Positions 1-13,112 are shown, numbered from the stretch's first letter. The stretch: DNA of 64,000 bases from Callaeas wilsoni (GCA_013398955.1 VWPU01022970.1:1-64000); one strand, 5' to 3'. Made by a program: numbers and translations. The notes: generated by a model from the sequence alone, not told the origin.

Positions 1-30
1 TTTTTTTTCTCTCTCCCCTCCTCTATCCCC
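1..30. repeat. Pyrimidine-rich low-complexity tract at window edge
   Basis: The window opens with a run of T followed by CT and CCT-rich sequence, almost purely pyrimidine for about 30 bases. It may be the end of a longer low-complexity tract or of a poly-pyrimidine stretch that begins outside the window. Nothing shows that it belongs to a transposon. Confidence 0.6.
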
Positions 31-1609
31 AATACACTCACCAGATGTTGAGAGCATTCATTGTCGTTCCTTCACTAACCTGAAAGCCTCAGCTATTCAG
101 TGCTTCTCTAAGCTGTAAATCTGGGAAGCCCCTCTGGAAATAGCAGCTACAATATGCTAACAATGACTGCATCACAGAATGCGTCAAGATGAAATGGAGA
201 TCATTTCCTTGATCTCACTTCAGAAGACTGGTGTGTCTCTTGGCAGAACTGTAATTAAAGAGCGTATCGTTATGCACACAGGAAGGTCTCCGAAAGGCTG
301 AATTCAAGTTGCACAGACAACCTCAATTTTGGCATTGCCTGACATTCAAATACTTGACTGGCAACTTTAATAGTGTTTCCCCTTAAAAAATTATTAATAA
401 GAAGTTTCCTAGAGGAATTGATTTTCTTGTTTAACTTTCAGCTGCCATTAAATAGCATGTAATTCTTGGTCACATAAAGTATCAGCATGGCTGGTCACAC
501 TTGTCACATGGGTTACTGACAGACTAACCATGGCTGCAGGCTGTCATGATTGGATCCAGGTTAATTGGAGATAAGCACGTAGCCGTGGGTTGAACAGATG
601 GTGAATATCAGAAGTCGAGAAACTCAGTTTCCATTTTTTTTCTGCTGGTTTACCCAAACTCTCTGTCTCAAATTTTTTTGTTCCTTTGATTTTTTTGGGG
701 GTTATGAAAAATTACTTGCATAGTTTAAGACTAGGAGTTATGAACATCTTTCATTAAAATACACTCTTTTTCTCAAATCTGGAAGAGCTATTTTCACCTT
801 TCCACTTGTACCTAGCTTCCTAGTTTACATGTCTCTCTGAAATGTTTATGATTATTAGTGCAATCAGCCCCTTCCTTCTTGGAGTAATTAATTAGAATAG
901 TCCCCATTATTTTTATCTGGAAGAACAAAACCAGCTTTGAGTAGGTAGGAACCAAGGAGAAATGAGATACCAGATCAAGAGCTTCTTCTACACTCCAGTC
1001 ATACCATGTTCACACATTTACAATGTACACAGCAGTTCTTTTAAAAGTGATACAGTAATAATTCAATGTGCAAGCACGTATTTTTTCAGCAGCAATATCT
1101 AGGACTTAAAATTGAAAATATGGCTGCAACATTGTCTCTATTGCCTTATATTAAGAGAGATTTTTCTGTGCTGTGCCGAACTTGCTTCTTTTAATTTGGT
1201 GATTGGTAAGTGCAGTTATGTCTTGATGTCTCATGGTGACTAGAGCCAATATCACACTAATGATTCCCAGATAAATGGGAAAATGCAGAGTGGCTGCAGA
1301 AGAAACATAGTGATGGAAATGCATTCAGTAGCTTTATGCTGCATCGTTTAATCTGAATCCCTGAATGGAGGTTTCATCATTTCTCCCTGGTTAGCTGGTG
1401 CAGGGATGAGGGGGGAGGATTGAGCTGGATCAGGATAACATGGAAAGGGCAGTGAGAGGTCAGGAAGTGTATGGCTGAAATCCACAGTTTAGCCTAATAT
1501 CTTTAATTAGGGCTTTTAAAATTGTAGCACATGAACAACACAGAAAAATAGTTCTGAACACAAAGCCCACTCTGTCCTATGAATCGTTCAGTCTAAGGTA
1601 ATGCAGCAT
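31..1609. other. Unique AT-rich sequence, no gene seen
   Basis: I see no open frame of interest, no repeat family and no RNA gene here. The sequence is AT-rich and CpG-poor, with scattered TAAT-type words such as the one near 250-260. It could be intergenic or intronic. Confidence 0.5.
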
Positions 1610-1960
1610 CTCCTACGTCATCCCCTTTTATCATGTGTAATCAATGTTATACTTAATGCAGCATGACTTCGCAAGTGATTAAGGACCTGGTGGGGACATT
1701 AACAATGTAAAACTTTATTTGCATTTACACTAATGATTTTATAATGACAGTTTTATTATATTAATGGAGACTGCTGAGAGAAGAAGGGAAAAACAAAGCT
1801 GAAACTCCCCTAATGTCTTTCTTTAATAGAGCACCCTCTGCTAGCACTTTGTTGACATAGCTGCTTATTTCCATAAATGAAAATATGGGCATTTGGAGCT
1901 ATTAATTATGGAATGGTTAATGCACTTGGTGGTAGTTATTACATTAAATGAGTTATTTTA
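1610..1960. promoter_or_regulatory. Candidate conserved non-coding element
   Basis: This block combines a perfect POU octamer ATTTGCAT at 1717-1724, a TAATGA homeodomain-type site just after it, TAATTA at 1903-1908 and several TTAATG words, with no repeat signature. Clusters of octamer and homeodomain cores in unique AT-rich DNA are typical of vertebrate developmental enhancers, but they also arise by chance. The call is inference: no alignment was possible, and the borders are rough. Confidence 0.2.
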
Positions 1961-2480
1961 AGAGGGGTGTTATGGAAAATTTATTTATACAATAATTCAG
2001 AGAGGAGATAAAAGTTTTTTTAAAAGCTGCACTTGTATCTTAATTGGTACCATATCTCAATAACAAAATATGGGATAAAAACACCTGTGAGAGCAGCTTA
2101 TCCTTAGACAGATGTATCCAGGAATACCATGAACTGCTATTTCTGCTCTGTTGTTTCGGTGAATTACGAAGCTTCTTAGCCAGAACAGAAACCTGGCAAA
2201 GGTTGAGCTGTTGCCCGGAGAGTCCAAGCACTGCTGAACCTCCAAAGAAAATGAACCAGCCCTGGATGTGATTTCTGAAAAGTAACATCTGCTGCTTCGT
2301 GCCACTTCCAGATGTTGCCTGAAGAAGTAATTTAAAAACCAAACAAAAAAACCCTTGCCAAAACCCCCTCAATTATTGGGATGGACTACACTTTCCTTAA
2401 AGCAAATTTTGTCCAATACTAGATAATAAGAATGTAATAAATTAAGAAGGAGTTCCATGTGATTCCTTTGATTTTTGCAG

Positions 2481-2503
2481 TGCAACTGTGAGGCTACCTT
2501 CTT
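2481..2503 (+). other. Micro-exon candidate (23 nt)
   Basis: A strong acceptor-like sequence (T-rich tract ending TTTTTGCAG, AG at 2479-2480) is followed after only 23 bases by a strong donor (GTAAGTAT from 2504). The enclosed segment has no in-frame context I can judge and encodes at most seven residues. Vertebrate micro-exons of this size exist, mainly in neuronal genes, but a pair of good splice sites this close can arise by chance in 64 kb. No neighbouring exon was identified that would join to it. Confidence 0.15.
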
Positions 2504-4393
2504 GTAAGTATCTGTGCCAGAAGTCTGCATTATTTTTACAAGATAGCTTTCCCAGAACTCTTCTCAAAAGTAAGAGATCAAAAAATCATCTTTCCCAAAA
2601 ATTCATCTTTCTTCCTGCTGTGTCAGCTGTTACCCTGGCATGAAAAATGGAGATGTTAGTAAAACAGACAACCCCTTTGAGAATGTAGTAATAGATTGGA
2701 TTATTTAAGACAAAAATATTACAAAACCTACCAATATTGTGTTCATTTTATTTAATAGCTTCACCTAAATTGTCCTGCTTTGATTTCCCTCCTCCTCCTC
2801 CTCCAATGGACCAGCACAGTTTCTACCAGCAAGCTGGTTTTCTGTGTTTTCTGCAAATGATTGGTTATAGCAATTAGATTTCTTGGCAGACAGCCCTGAA
2901 AGTCAGGTTGCTTTCAAGAGACTTAATTCCATTGCCTTGTACTCTACCACAAATGATGTGACCTGTATTAATTAGTATTGCTAGGAACAGAGTTGGGGAA
3001 TTAAGGATGCAGTCAGGCGTTGTGGGACCATAAGGTTCCTGAAAGATCCAGAGGTTTGTAGCATGAATGCCTTGACAGAAGTAGGTGGAAGGATCAGAAG
3101 TTCCTACAGGACCCCTGTATTTTAAGCAGCCAGTGCTCTGCAGTATGTAATGGGAGTGGTGCTGTTGGAAAAGACATTTCAGAGAAGGACTGAGTAACAT
3201 TACGTGGAATTACAGGAATGAGCTGGCTCTTGGCCGGGATCTTCAATGGCAGGCAGCAGGAGCTGGAGAAGAGAGAGTCCAAAGTCCAAATTCTTTTAAG
3301 GTCTTTTCTCAACAGCATAAATCTCCATTCAGTACAGTGTACTCTGAAAGCTGTAGCTCAGCTTCATCTCTGACATCTATGATTTATAGCTCTGAGTCGA
3401 GTATTCTCTGGGTATATCTTTCAAGGACTACTAAAGTGAAGTCAAAGACAAGAGGTGAATTCAGAGGTGTTTTTGTCAAGCTTTGGAAGAAAGACCCTCA
3501 CAACCCAACTTAATATAAAGAAAATAATTTTGTTTGCCTCAGTGAATGAGAATTCTCTATTCCCAAGTTTATTTTATAGTTTTTCACATATGAAAAAATG
3601 ATTTTAGGCAATGAGAGGTATTTTCAAAGAAGTTAGTTACAGCTTAGAATCACTGTTAGACTAAGCAAGTAGAATTCTGGAAAGAGTTCTGTTGAAGTAG
3701 CTCCTTCACTAGTTGTGAACTTGCAACACCCTTTAATTAGGTTTTTTATCAGATTGGTTCTTCAGTGGCTTCCCTCCTTACAAGAGTCTTATGTAGGAGA
3801 TTTCCTGCACAAGTTGCCTGAAACAGGTCACAGTCCAAAACCAACTTTTCAGTTTAGTAAAGGTAAATATTTATGGTCCCAAAAAATGTATGTTGTCATT
3901 TCCCATCTACAGCTTTGTATAAACAGAGCATTTAAGTGGAAATGCAAATGTTGTTTCTCCTGCACTTCTGTGAACACCTGAAAGATATATAATAGCAAAG
4001 TGCAGGGTTTTCTTTCTTAAGTATTTCTTGAAATCAGTTTAAACTTCTCTAAAGATTCTAGCAGGAGACAGCTGAAAAGAAATGAAGAAGAATTGTGCCA
4101 AGAAAATTACATTACTGTCATTGTTAATTTGCTTTAAATATCTGTGAAAAGAAGTAGTCTATTCTCTGTTGAAATTTCCCATTGGCTTACAACCAAGTGG
4201 TGAATATTATATTTTATAGACTCTGACATGAAGATTCTGTTTAAATATTTATCTTTTGAACAGCTATGTTTACAGCTAGAACCTTCCTTCAACTTAAACT
4301 TCAGCAATAATGTGATATACTCCTCTTCTGAAGTTGTCTCAGGTGAAAACACATTAGCTGGTCAGGTTTTATGAAGTTCTTCATATTATTTGC
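2504..4393. other. Unique sequence, no gene; short CCT repeat
   Basis: The only low-complexity feature is a short CCT run at 2788-2804 (about 5.7 units). A POU octamer in reverse orientation (ATGCAAAT) lies at 3942-3949. Short frames on both strands around 2874-3318 overlap each other and look random. I see nothing else. Confidence 0.5.
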
Positions 4394-4924
4394 TCAAATG
4401 GAGGTCATTTCTTTAAAGGTCAAGGTGAAAACGTAGTGGACCACATTCGCCCTTGCTTGTGAATTTGGAGGAGCCATTTGGACTTTACCATAGGACACCA
4501 TTCCATATTGACAATATTGTGTATAAATTTCACTGCTGGGTTTTGAATGAACAGCAGAAATTGAGGCCTTGTTGGTGAAAACATGTGGCTGTGCTTCTGG
4601 CTCAGAGAGAATTAAGTCAATAAATTGGTTTTCTGGTTTTCTTCTCCTTAATATTTGTATTTTCCAAACGATGAAATATTTGTGAGTACCAAGAAAGAGT
4701 TTTGCAGAATAAAAGGAAGGCTGTCTCTTCTGTGCCATGTGAAGGAAGCATTGAAAAGTGTCTGTGTCATATAAAGGAGCTTTTAAATTTATTGTGTCTA
4801 TGATTGTGGTTTGGGGAACATGCTGAAGCAGAGATAAATTTTGGTGGAGAGTCAGTTGGGCCTCATAAAGATGCCACTGGGAAGCCTGCAACTCTTGAGT
4901 ACTAAACTTGTTAGTGTTATAATA
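4394..4924 (-). other. Longest open frame in the window, unrecognised
   Basis: On the minus strand a frame stays open from the stop at 4927-4925 to the stop at 4394-4396, about 176 codons. There is no ATG near its 5' end; the first plausible start would be the non-standard TTG at 4891. The translation is rich in Q, L and S, has a basic patch (LRRRKPENQF) about 90 residues in, and shows no signal peptide, membrane segment or motif that I recognise. No good splice acceptor or promoter was noted at its ends. A frame this long is mildly unexpected by chance in 64 kb of AT-rich DNA (a rough estimate gives about 0.1-0.2 such frames), so it may be a decayed exon, a pseudogene piece or coincidence. 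No function is proposed. Confidence 0.15.
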
Positions 4925-7900
4925 TCAAGGGAAGATATAAATCTGCTTTAGGTGCTTCATCTACTCCATGTGCACACGAGTTCTTTTGCCACTGGATGCT
5001 GTGGTTACAGTGCCAGCCACAATGAAATCTGGAAAGATTAAGCAGGATAATATTTGTTCTAAAAGGAATATTCTCAGCAGCAAGTTCAGCAGAAGGGATA
5101 GAGTACAACCCTGTGAGTCCTGGGAGGCCTGGCAGGATGGGACATGCACAGGGTGGCAGCAGGGACAGGGAGGGTTTGTGCTGTGGCTGATGTGGTGGAG
5201 GATGGTTTAGGAGGACAGACCAAGCCCTTTGCATTTCCAGGCCTCAGTCTTCAAGCAGCCTTTGCCAGTGAGAATTCCAGATCTTCAGGAGCAGCTGGGA
5301 GACTGTATTTAATGCCTTTACCTGGAAGAACGAAATTAAAATGCCTTTTCCAGTTAGGCTTCAAATACTGGCTTTTGCATGCAAAGGTGCTTTTCCCAAT
5401 TGAGAATGATCAAAGCCAAATACCTGCAAGATTTCTTTTGCTGCACCTTTTATTTTTTTTTCGTTGTAGTGAATCCTCCTGTTGAAACTGCTGGGTGAAT
5501 TGGAGTATCAGCATGTACCAAGGAACTGCTCTGGAAGGCAAGGCCAGGTTTTGCATCTCCACTGCTAGTAAAAAAAAATCAATTGATAGCAATTAGTCTT
5601 ATTAATAGCACAAATGCTAGCCTTACACTGAATGGGTTCTGCAGGCTTTGACTGATTGAATTTGTGTCTTTCTAGGTTAATCAAGTATTTCAAAGGAAGG
5701 TGATGGTGAATAGCAAATTCTTTGAGTCTGTGAGTATTCTGAACAGCTGTTTCTAGCTATGTAAATTCACTTGAGCTGATCTGCATGTATTACATGAGAT
5801 ATTTATTGCCCAAGTAGGTTTTTATTTTTTGTAAATGCAGTCTTGTTGCAATTAATAAAGCTCTTAGTAGGTGCTTTTGCAGGAAGCAATGTCCTTCACA
5901 GAGATACCAAAGTCAATTCATAAAGGAAATTTAACACTTGAGGGAAATACGGAAAAAAATCCCCAGCCTGGTGCTTGTAATTGCACAAAGTAATTTTTTT
6001 ATTTTTGTGTATTTTTAATTTAGGTATTTCTGAATTTCAACCCAGGAACTATAAACAGATCTTTCTAAAGGTATTATATGGGTTTTTTCTGATCTGGAAA
6101 ATGCTATTTCACAATATGTCTTTAAATCGCAGAAGTATGTCAAAGTATATTTCAAAATAAACAGTTTATTCAATAACTTCTGAGATAAAAAAATTACATT
6201 TCCTAGATAAGAATATGTGAAAGTGTTCCCTTGCTGACATCTCAGAAGTGTGACATTTTAAGGATTATAAGGATGGAATCTAAGTAATGCCACTTTTGAT
6301 TAGAGGTACATTTGCTGTGGTGATGCAGATGATTTTGTGGAGGAAAATCTGCACCTATTTAGCTCAGCTCAGAGTTTAGAAGGCAGAATTCCACATGACT
6401 AATAAATTGTGATATTTTGAGGAAATATTCCCTAATTCCAAGTAGCATTTCTGCTTTTGATGGTCAGCTTTCTAGAATGAAGTTGTACCATGGAATGATG
6501 CTCAGATTCTCTTTTCCATCCCAGCTGCTTTTACCAGGGCAGAGCTATAACCTCAAAACCACAATTGTCCTGCCTTGTGTCCACTCCAGGGTTGGATGTG
6601 GGATTGGTAAGGATATTTGGATCCTTTTTTTATATTCTGAGTTGAGGACCAGCGGATAGGTCCCTCTTTATGTTAGAGGGAAAAATTCCAGCCAGACAGG
6701 TGAGAGGAGAGCTAGGGGATCTCTTCCCATTTATCAAGGATTGCACTGAAATGACATTTTTTACTTTTAATAAGTAAAACTTAGTAAGAAAATAGTTTTA
6801 TTAATCTCATTCCACTTGCTTTGTTTTAACAAGCATAAAAATTATAAATAATTAAAGAGCCAAACATGCTATGTACTGGTGGGTTATTAATACAGGCCCA
6901 GAGCACATTCTAAGTCATGATCTTGAAGACAAATTGGCTTTAATCAAGGGGCCTACATTAATTACTTAGTCATTCTAAGCCATTTTCCTTTCTACGATAG
7001 TATCAATTTCTTTTGTTGAATTTTGCTTCACATGAGCAAACTCTTATATTTTGGGGGGCAAAAAAAACCCTAAAATGTCTGCAGTATAAATTTTCATTTA
7101 ATTAAATGTACTGAGGTTGAGGCTGTTAGAATCCCCAGCCACAGCACATGGCTTTTCAGCCTTAGTGCGCAGAATTCCAGGTTGTTTGAGCGCCCCAGTA
7201 CATTTGGACTGTTTTCATGTCCATTCCATGACAGATGAAGTGTGGTAGAGGATTTCTTCCTGAACTTGTATAAGCCAAGCAGAGAGGAGCCAGGCTGTCT
7301 TTAAATTTGTAGCTGAAGATTTCGTATTAATCTCTTTACTTCTGCTTCTCAGTCTTGGTCCTCCCTGAAGGCTCCGGAGCAGGTGGAATGGAGCCTTAGA
7401 GGGTCAGTGGAAGTCTCATGTAAAACACAAACCTCATTTAAGCTGAGTGTTGAAAGTTTGAGTTGCAAAGGCCTTGCCTTGTCATTGCACTGGGCCCTGA
7501 ATTCCCTCCAGGCTGAGAAATCCAAACTGTTACATCAAAACACTGCCTTAGCCACAGGGAAATGTGCTCCTTCAAGCCTTGCATGAAGACATATAACTTG
7601 ATTTTTATATGTTTTGAGGTAGCAATAAAGCATCACCTCTGACCAGCTGGGCCCTCACCAGTACTTGTGACTGGGCACGAGTGAGGTGGCTGTATAACAA
7701 ACACATGGCTCTTGTGGAACGTTATTCTTCCTTGCTGTGTGATGTGAGGCTTCTTGTTCATTTTGATAGCTTGGATAGAGATCTTTGAAAAATGAGATTG
7801 GCAGTGTATTAATTTAATATTTTTTTAACCATAGAAATTTTGTTTATAGTACAGGCCAATGTCCACTGCTTTTCCTGAGATACCTTCATATATATATGTA

Positions 7901-8226
7901 TGTATGTATGCATCAAAGTGATGTCGCACAGGTATTAATCTTCCTTGTAATCTCCCAGGTCACTGTTCTCATTTAATATATTATTCTGATCCACTTGAAG
8001 AGCATGACAAGGAACTGGACAAATTAGCTTTCAGTATGGCAGCCTGATACAGCCTTTATTTGAAAAGAGAAGAAAAGAAACATATGGAACTATTTCAAAC
8101 TCATTAAAACTCAACTCCCAGTGGAGCAACAACGCTAGAAATAGTGGCTTCAGCTTTTAAAGGAGAAGCTGGGACATTTTCCACATTTCCTCTGGTCACT
8201 AAACTGTGCTGTCATTGTGGCTTGAA
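4925..8226. other. Unique sequence, no gene seen
   Basis: An acceptor-like T-rich tract ending TTGTAG occurs at 5450-5469, but no donor follows at exon distance. Overlapping short frames at 4917-5485 are typical random ORFs. The only repeat is the compound microsatellite at 7888-7913, annotated separately. No gene, RNA or transposon is supported. Confidence 0.5.
7888..7913. repeat. Compound (AT)n-(ATGT)n microsatellite
   Basis: About five AT units pass into ATGT units and end in GCAT. The 26 bases alternate strictly between purine and pyrimidine. It is short and probably only weakly polymorphic. Confidence 0.75.
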
Positions 8227-8248
8227 GGCACCAGTGGTGCCACTGGTG
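8227..8248. repeat. Overlapping perfect palindromes
   Basis: Two nested inverted repeats overlap. CACCAGTGG (8229-8237) and CCACTGGTG (8240-8248) are exact reverse complements separated by TG. GGCACCA (8227-8233) and TGGTGCC (8235-8241) are exact reverse complements around one central base. Such a sequence could form a small cruciform or be a dimer binding site. It does not match a standard motif I can name with certainty. Confidence 0.7.
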
Positions 8249-11200
8249 TTTCTCTTCTCCATGCAGTGTTGGTAAGGGATGGTTTATATCCAAAAAGATG
8301 CTGCTGCTTTGTTTCATTTTTTTTTTTCTTGTAAAACTGTCCCATTGCTCACAAATCTCATAGCTAGATTTTTTTTTTAAAGTCAGTTTAATTCCATTTG
8401 AGAAGCTCAAGAGAAGCAAAGGGGAATGACTTTCAGGAAAGCATGTTTAGGTGGGCTCAGTATTCATAACTGAGGTCTCAGTACCTGCAGAGAAACATCT
8501 GGCCACTTCATTAAGGTGCTTAACTAAGAATTTAGCTCTTTTGAACACCTAGCCCTAAATTCACATAACATGCTAGCCTTCATAATTTTGTTTGAACTCA
8601 CAAGGCAATTTTTTGAGACTTTCCTCTTCCTCCTTTCTCTCTCACAGCTGTCCTCAGCATTCAGGGGCAGCAGAGCTGTCCAAGTTTTATTGTACATAAG
8701 ACTAAGTGGGGAGATGTTGGCACTAAGGGAATGTTACCTGTCTGACACAGGTATTACTGCTGAAACTTATTACTGCTGTCAGGATCTTGGAAGCAGGGCC
8801 TGGACTCCAGCTAAAGAGTCTCTTACAGAAAGGTTAAAAGGCAAAGCATTTAGAGTTGTAGCTAAAACAAGAATAAGGTTCCTTCTGCCCTGTTTAGTCA
8901 CCCACAGAGTTGTGATGCAGTACAGAGAAGAACCTTTCCTTCCTCCCTGCAAGCACTTGGATAGCTTCACTTTAGCTGGCGCCAGAAAGAATTTGGGAAG
9001 AGCAGAAACCATGGCGTACTCTTTGAGCTAAAATGAGAGTCTAGTTCAAAATTAGTAGGAGTCAGGATCTTACCAGCTGCATCCGAGGGCAGATCAAAGA
9101 TAGTGCAGAGGGGAAAAATAATTTCTCTGTCATGAAGACAGACTGAAACTCAGTGAAGCAGCTCAGAGAGAACTAGAGCAGTGGATAATTATCCTGGAGC
9201 AAAGATATAAATGTAGGAATGATGAGAAAAGTTTCCGTGGACTGTGATACCAATAAAGAATTAAAGTATTTAAGCAATATGTGATGATAGGCGGTGCATA
9301 TCCAGAGAAATAGAGCATGCCTCAGGTAATGCTGCAAAGTGTCTTGACAGAAGGTTCACATTTAGATTTCTCCAAGTCTTACACCTTTATCTATCAATCT
9401 TGAGTGATTTTAATCACCCAAAAAAAGCACTGCCCAGAGTATCCTGTGAAGGAGCTTGAGACAAGTGATGAGAACAGAGAATCTGCCACTCTGCCACCTG
9501 TGTTCTACTTCTGTTGTCAGCCTAAAATATACTTTACTTTTACACATGAAAAATTTATTTCCTGGGGTGCACCTGTTAGACTATTCCAACCAGCCAGGAG
9601 AAAAGGTCAGTACAATTTTGTTTCAGACTCTGCGTAAGCGCAGAATGTATGTCATGGTTTCCATAGGCCGAGAATGTATTTGAATGTTAGAGCTCCACCA
9701 CAGTTTCCAAGTGCAGAATCAAGGAGGAGAAAAGCAGATATTATTTTGGGAGTATCAGGTTAATTAAAATCAGATTCTTTATGAGAAAGTGTTTTGAGGA
9801 TATATTTATCCAAGAGAAAGAACATGGAAGACCATATAGAAATGAAACAGAAATGTGTTTAGAATCTACGTTTCTGCTGCAGAAAGGAGTTAACTCAGCC
9901 AGTGCCTGATCCACGGCCCTGGCTGCTCTACCAGCAGCACTGACACACACAGACTAACCAGAGGGCGTCCATCTCTCATTACAATTCCTTAGGAATAGGA
10001 ATCTGCTTGGGCTCTGAACTTTCTTTGAAGGCCTATAAACCAAAACTTTTTTCCCCCCACATCCTGAAATCCTACCCTGTGCTGCTGCTTCCAGACATCT
10101 CACAGGTAGCCACAATGAAAATTGAAAAGCCTCCTCTCAGTGCTGTGCTGGTTTAATTGCTAAATGAAGACAAGCACCTGACAAAACTGTTAGCACCATG
10201 ACTCGTACCAGATGCAGAGATGCTTATTCATTCAGAAGAGGCAAGATTTGTAATTAGCTGTGGGTTTGATTGTGTGGGCTGTTCAAGCATCTGTCTCAGA
10301 ATGGCTTTGCATAAAAATCAAACCCTGCTGTTAACTGCTGAAAATCTTTGATGCAGACCAGTGAATTTACCCAGGCATCTGACGGATATTTTGTTGGCTG
10401 AGCCTGAGTATTGCTTGGCTCCTATTCTGTGGCTGATTTGCGGTAAATGTTGGTCCACGTGGGCAAAGACGGTTCTTCGGTATGTACAGAAAGTGGATCT
10501 GGACATGTGTAAAAATAATTTTTGCATGTGGATGGTTGCAAATCATACACCAAACCACAGTCAGGACCCTGCACTTTGAACTTGATACTAGTGTTAAACA
10601 GACTGATGCTTAAACCAAGATTTAGGTAGATATTAAGCAAAGCATAAAGGGTGGGGTTTAGCTGAATATTAATTTGCAGTCTTTGCATGCAAAGTGCAAT
10701 ATTCTGGGAAAATCTTGCACGATTTCCTAAGTTCAATCTTTTTCATGCAACAGCATTCAAAAGACAGCAATGAATCACATTTTTATAACTTTGCCTTTTG
10801 CAAGGGAAAAATGTTAGATCTGCTTTAAAAGAAAAAGCAAACCCATAACACATGGCTTCCTTAGAGTTCCCTTCACTTTACTGAAGTTGTCACAGCCTGG
10901 TGAACACTTAATAACAGACAAATTGATAAGTGAATTGGATAGACAAAGATCCTCTTATTGACATCCAACAAAGCTTTAAAAACCATCCCTACCTTAGACT
11001 AATAAAAACATCAATAGAGATACACAGGCACTGCAAAATGTATCTAAAATGGGGTGGACTGGACTACCTCACTTTTCTGAGTTTCTAAGGAATCTGCATC
11101 CTCATATGCATATTTTACAGCTGTTTTGACAGCCAGTGCATAAATATAGAGAATAAATACAGCTATCAGCTAAAGAGTATCTCTAGACATTGTCATTTTC

Positions 11201-13112
11201 ATTTAAGCTTGCTGATGATATACAAAATAATCACAGAAATATATTTAGTGCAAGTAATGCTTGTTGCTATGGTATATTAGAAGATTAAAAGCATAAATTC
11301 CCTCATGTGGAGAAAAGACTGTAATATGCAAAGACTTCAGACAAGTGGGAAAAACTGTCACTCTGTTTGCCAGTGAAAATGCTTCACCAGAAAGGTGGTT
11401 CAGATGCCTGATTGCACATACAGAGGGAACTCCAGGGGCTTTGTCGCTCAGTCCTGGATGGTTTGTGCTCATTGCCACCTTCCAAATGATATTGCACGGC
11501 TTCATTTTATGAATTACTTCTGGCTTTATTAAGAATGCTCAGAAATTCTTACTTGTATTCCTAACATGTTACTAGTCAACCACTCCAGACTACTACAGAA
11601 CATTCTGACACTTCCAATTAATATCTCAGGTATAAACAATTACTCCCTGAAAAGGTATGAATGTATTTAATGCTAAAAGGATTTTCTGTAAGGTTGGGAC
11701 TTTAGGTTGCCACACTTATGGCAGCAAAGGGCAGAGCAGAAAACAGCTAGGATGTATACATGTATTTTTCATCTTTTTGATTGTAAGGAAACAAAGTGTT
11801 TGAGAAGGCTTCCATAACAAAGGAAGAAAAGATGTATGGGATCCAAAGATCCCACATTCGTTCTTACCAGATAGAGTTGTTTTAAATGTTGGCACATAAG
11901 AGCATGAATCAGTGTATAACACCCAGGGGATCTGGGCATATTGTTCTGTCTCCAAAACATTATTAACATTACTCTATTATAAGCAGTCCAGCAGTGTTTT
12001 CCCAGTTACAACAAATGTCTGCTACAAAAAAGGCCAAGTATATTCATACTATGCTCTGAATAGTTGAGAAATTCCATAGAAATTGTTCTAAATAATTTGT
12101 TAATGCTCTACCAGTTTATTCTATAACATTTAGCCTAACAATGCAAAGACAACGTGGATTAAGTATCCATATGAGCAAATGCACCTGTAGAGGAGAGGAG
12201 AAAAATCTAGAGCTGCTTGCATGCCACTAAGAACATAAATCAGGCTTTCATGAATAACTTAAGATGACAAATCACCCTGGCTTTTAGCTGGCTGTGGGCA
12301 CAGAGAGACATTCCTCTGCATTACAGGAGGTGCAGGCTGTTACTTGTTCTGTGGCAGATTTTCCTCTGCGTGTCCTTTCCTGTGGTTTGTCTTATTCCTC
12401 CTTGAGGGAAGCTGCTCTTCCCCATTTCCATGTGCTGATGGGGATAGGAACAGCCTGAAGCAGGGGTGCAGAGCAGGTCACAGGTTCCTATGATCTCCTG
12501 TACATCTGGGACAGCTCTTATACAGGAGTGTGAGCTCAGGAAGCAATTGCTTTTAAAAATCATCTCCACCCTGAATGGAAAAGATTTTAATTTCCATCTT
12601 TTTAATGCTTTTTCCTGCGCTATTTATAAGAACTTGTTTTGCAATCCCAGCATTTTATTAGCCATAATTACTCCAAAATGAGCATCACTGCCCTTTACAT
12701 GGGCTATATAATAGACATATACAACAGAACATACTGAGCTACTTCTGCAGTGAAGTTGTACCGGGGGTGAAGCTGATGTGGTATATGGAAATTAGAGATC
12801 ACAAAACTGGGATTTTGTTCCCCTTGGTGTCATTTCCAGCACAATGGCCTGGATTTTCAGTATATCCACTAATATTACCTACCAAACACAATAAAATGAA
12901 TAAGAGATCCAGTGGCAATTTTTAAATTGCCATATAGTATTCATTATTCATTTAAAGAAAAAATTGTGACCTTCCCGTTTAATTTTGGTAGAGTATCATG
13001 TGGTTGTGGCTTACTTTTATTTTTGAGAATATTTCATGTTTTATACTCTTATAAAGCACTTAAGCACAGTGCTTATGATGAAAATACCTGTATATGAGAC
13101 ATTTTTTTTTTT
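8249..13112. other. Unique sequence, no gene seen; scattered short motifs
   Basis: Eleven-base T runs occur at 8317-8327 and 13102-13112. A 153-codon frame at 8570-9031 begins with an ATG but has no recognisable domain or splice context and is within chance expectation. A CTCF-like site at 9955-9968 is annotated separately. The overlapping frames at 10318-10736 on both strands are random-looking. No transposon or RNA gene was recognised. Confidence 0.5.
9955..9968 (+). promoter_or_regulatory. CTCF-like site
   Basis: The 14 bases contain CCAGAGGGCG, which fits the core of the vertebrate CTCF motif (CCASYAGRKGGCR); the match is about 11 of 14 overall. The flanks are weaker than a high-affinity site. 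CTCF sites often mark domain borders, but occupancy cannot be judged from sequence alone. Confidence 0.25.

Noticed and set aside
5855..5880. CTTAGTAGGTGCTTTT as an L2 LINE 3' end
   Set aside because: Only a short word resembles the L2 end; the preceding sequence does not.
8570..9031. 153-codon plus-strand frame with an ATG
   Set aside because: No domain, signal peptide or splice context, and the length is near chance expectation for 64 kb.
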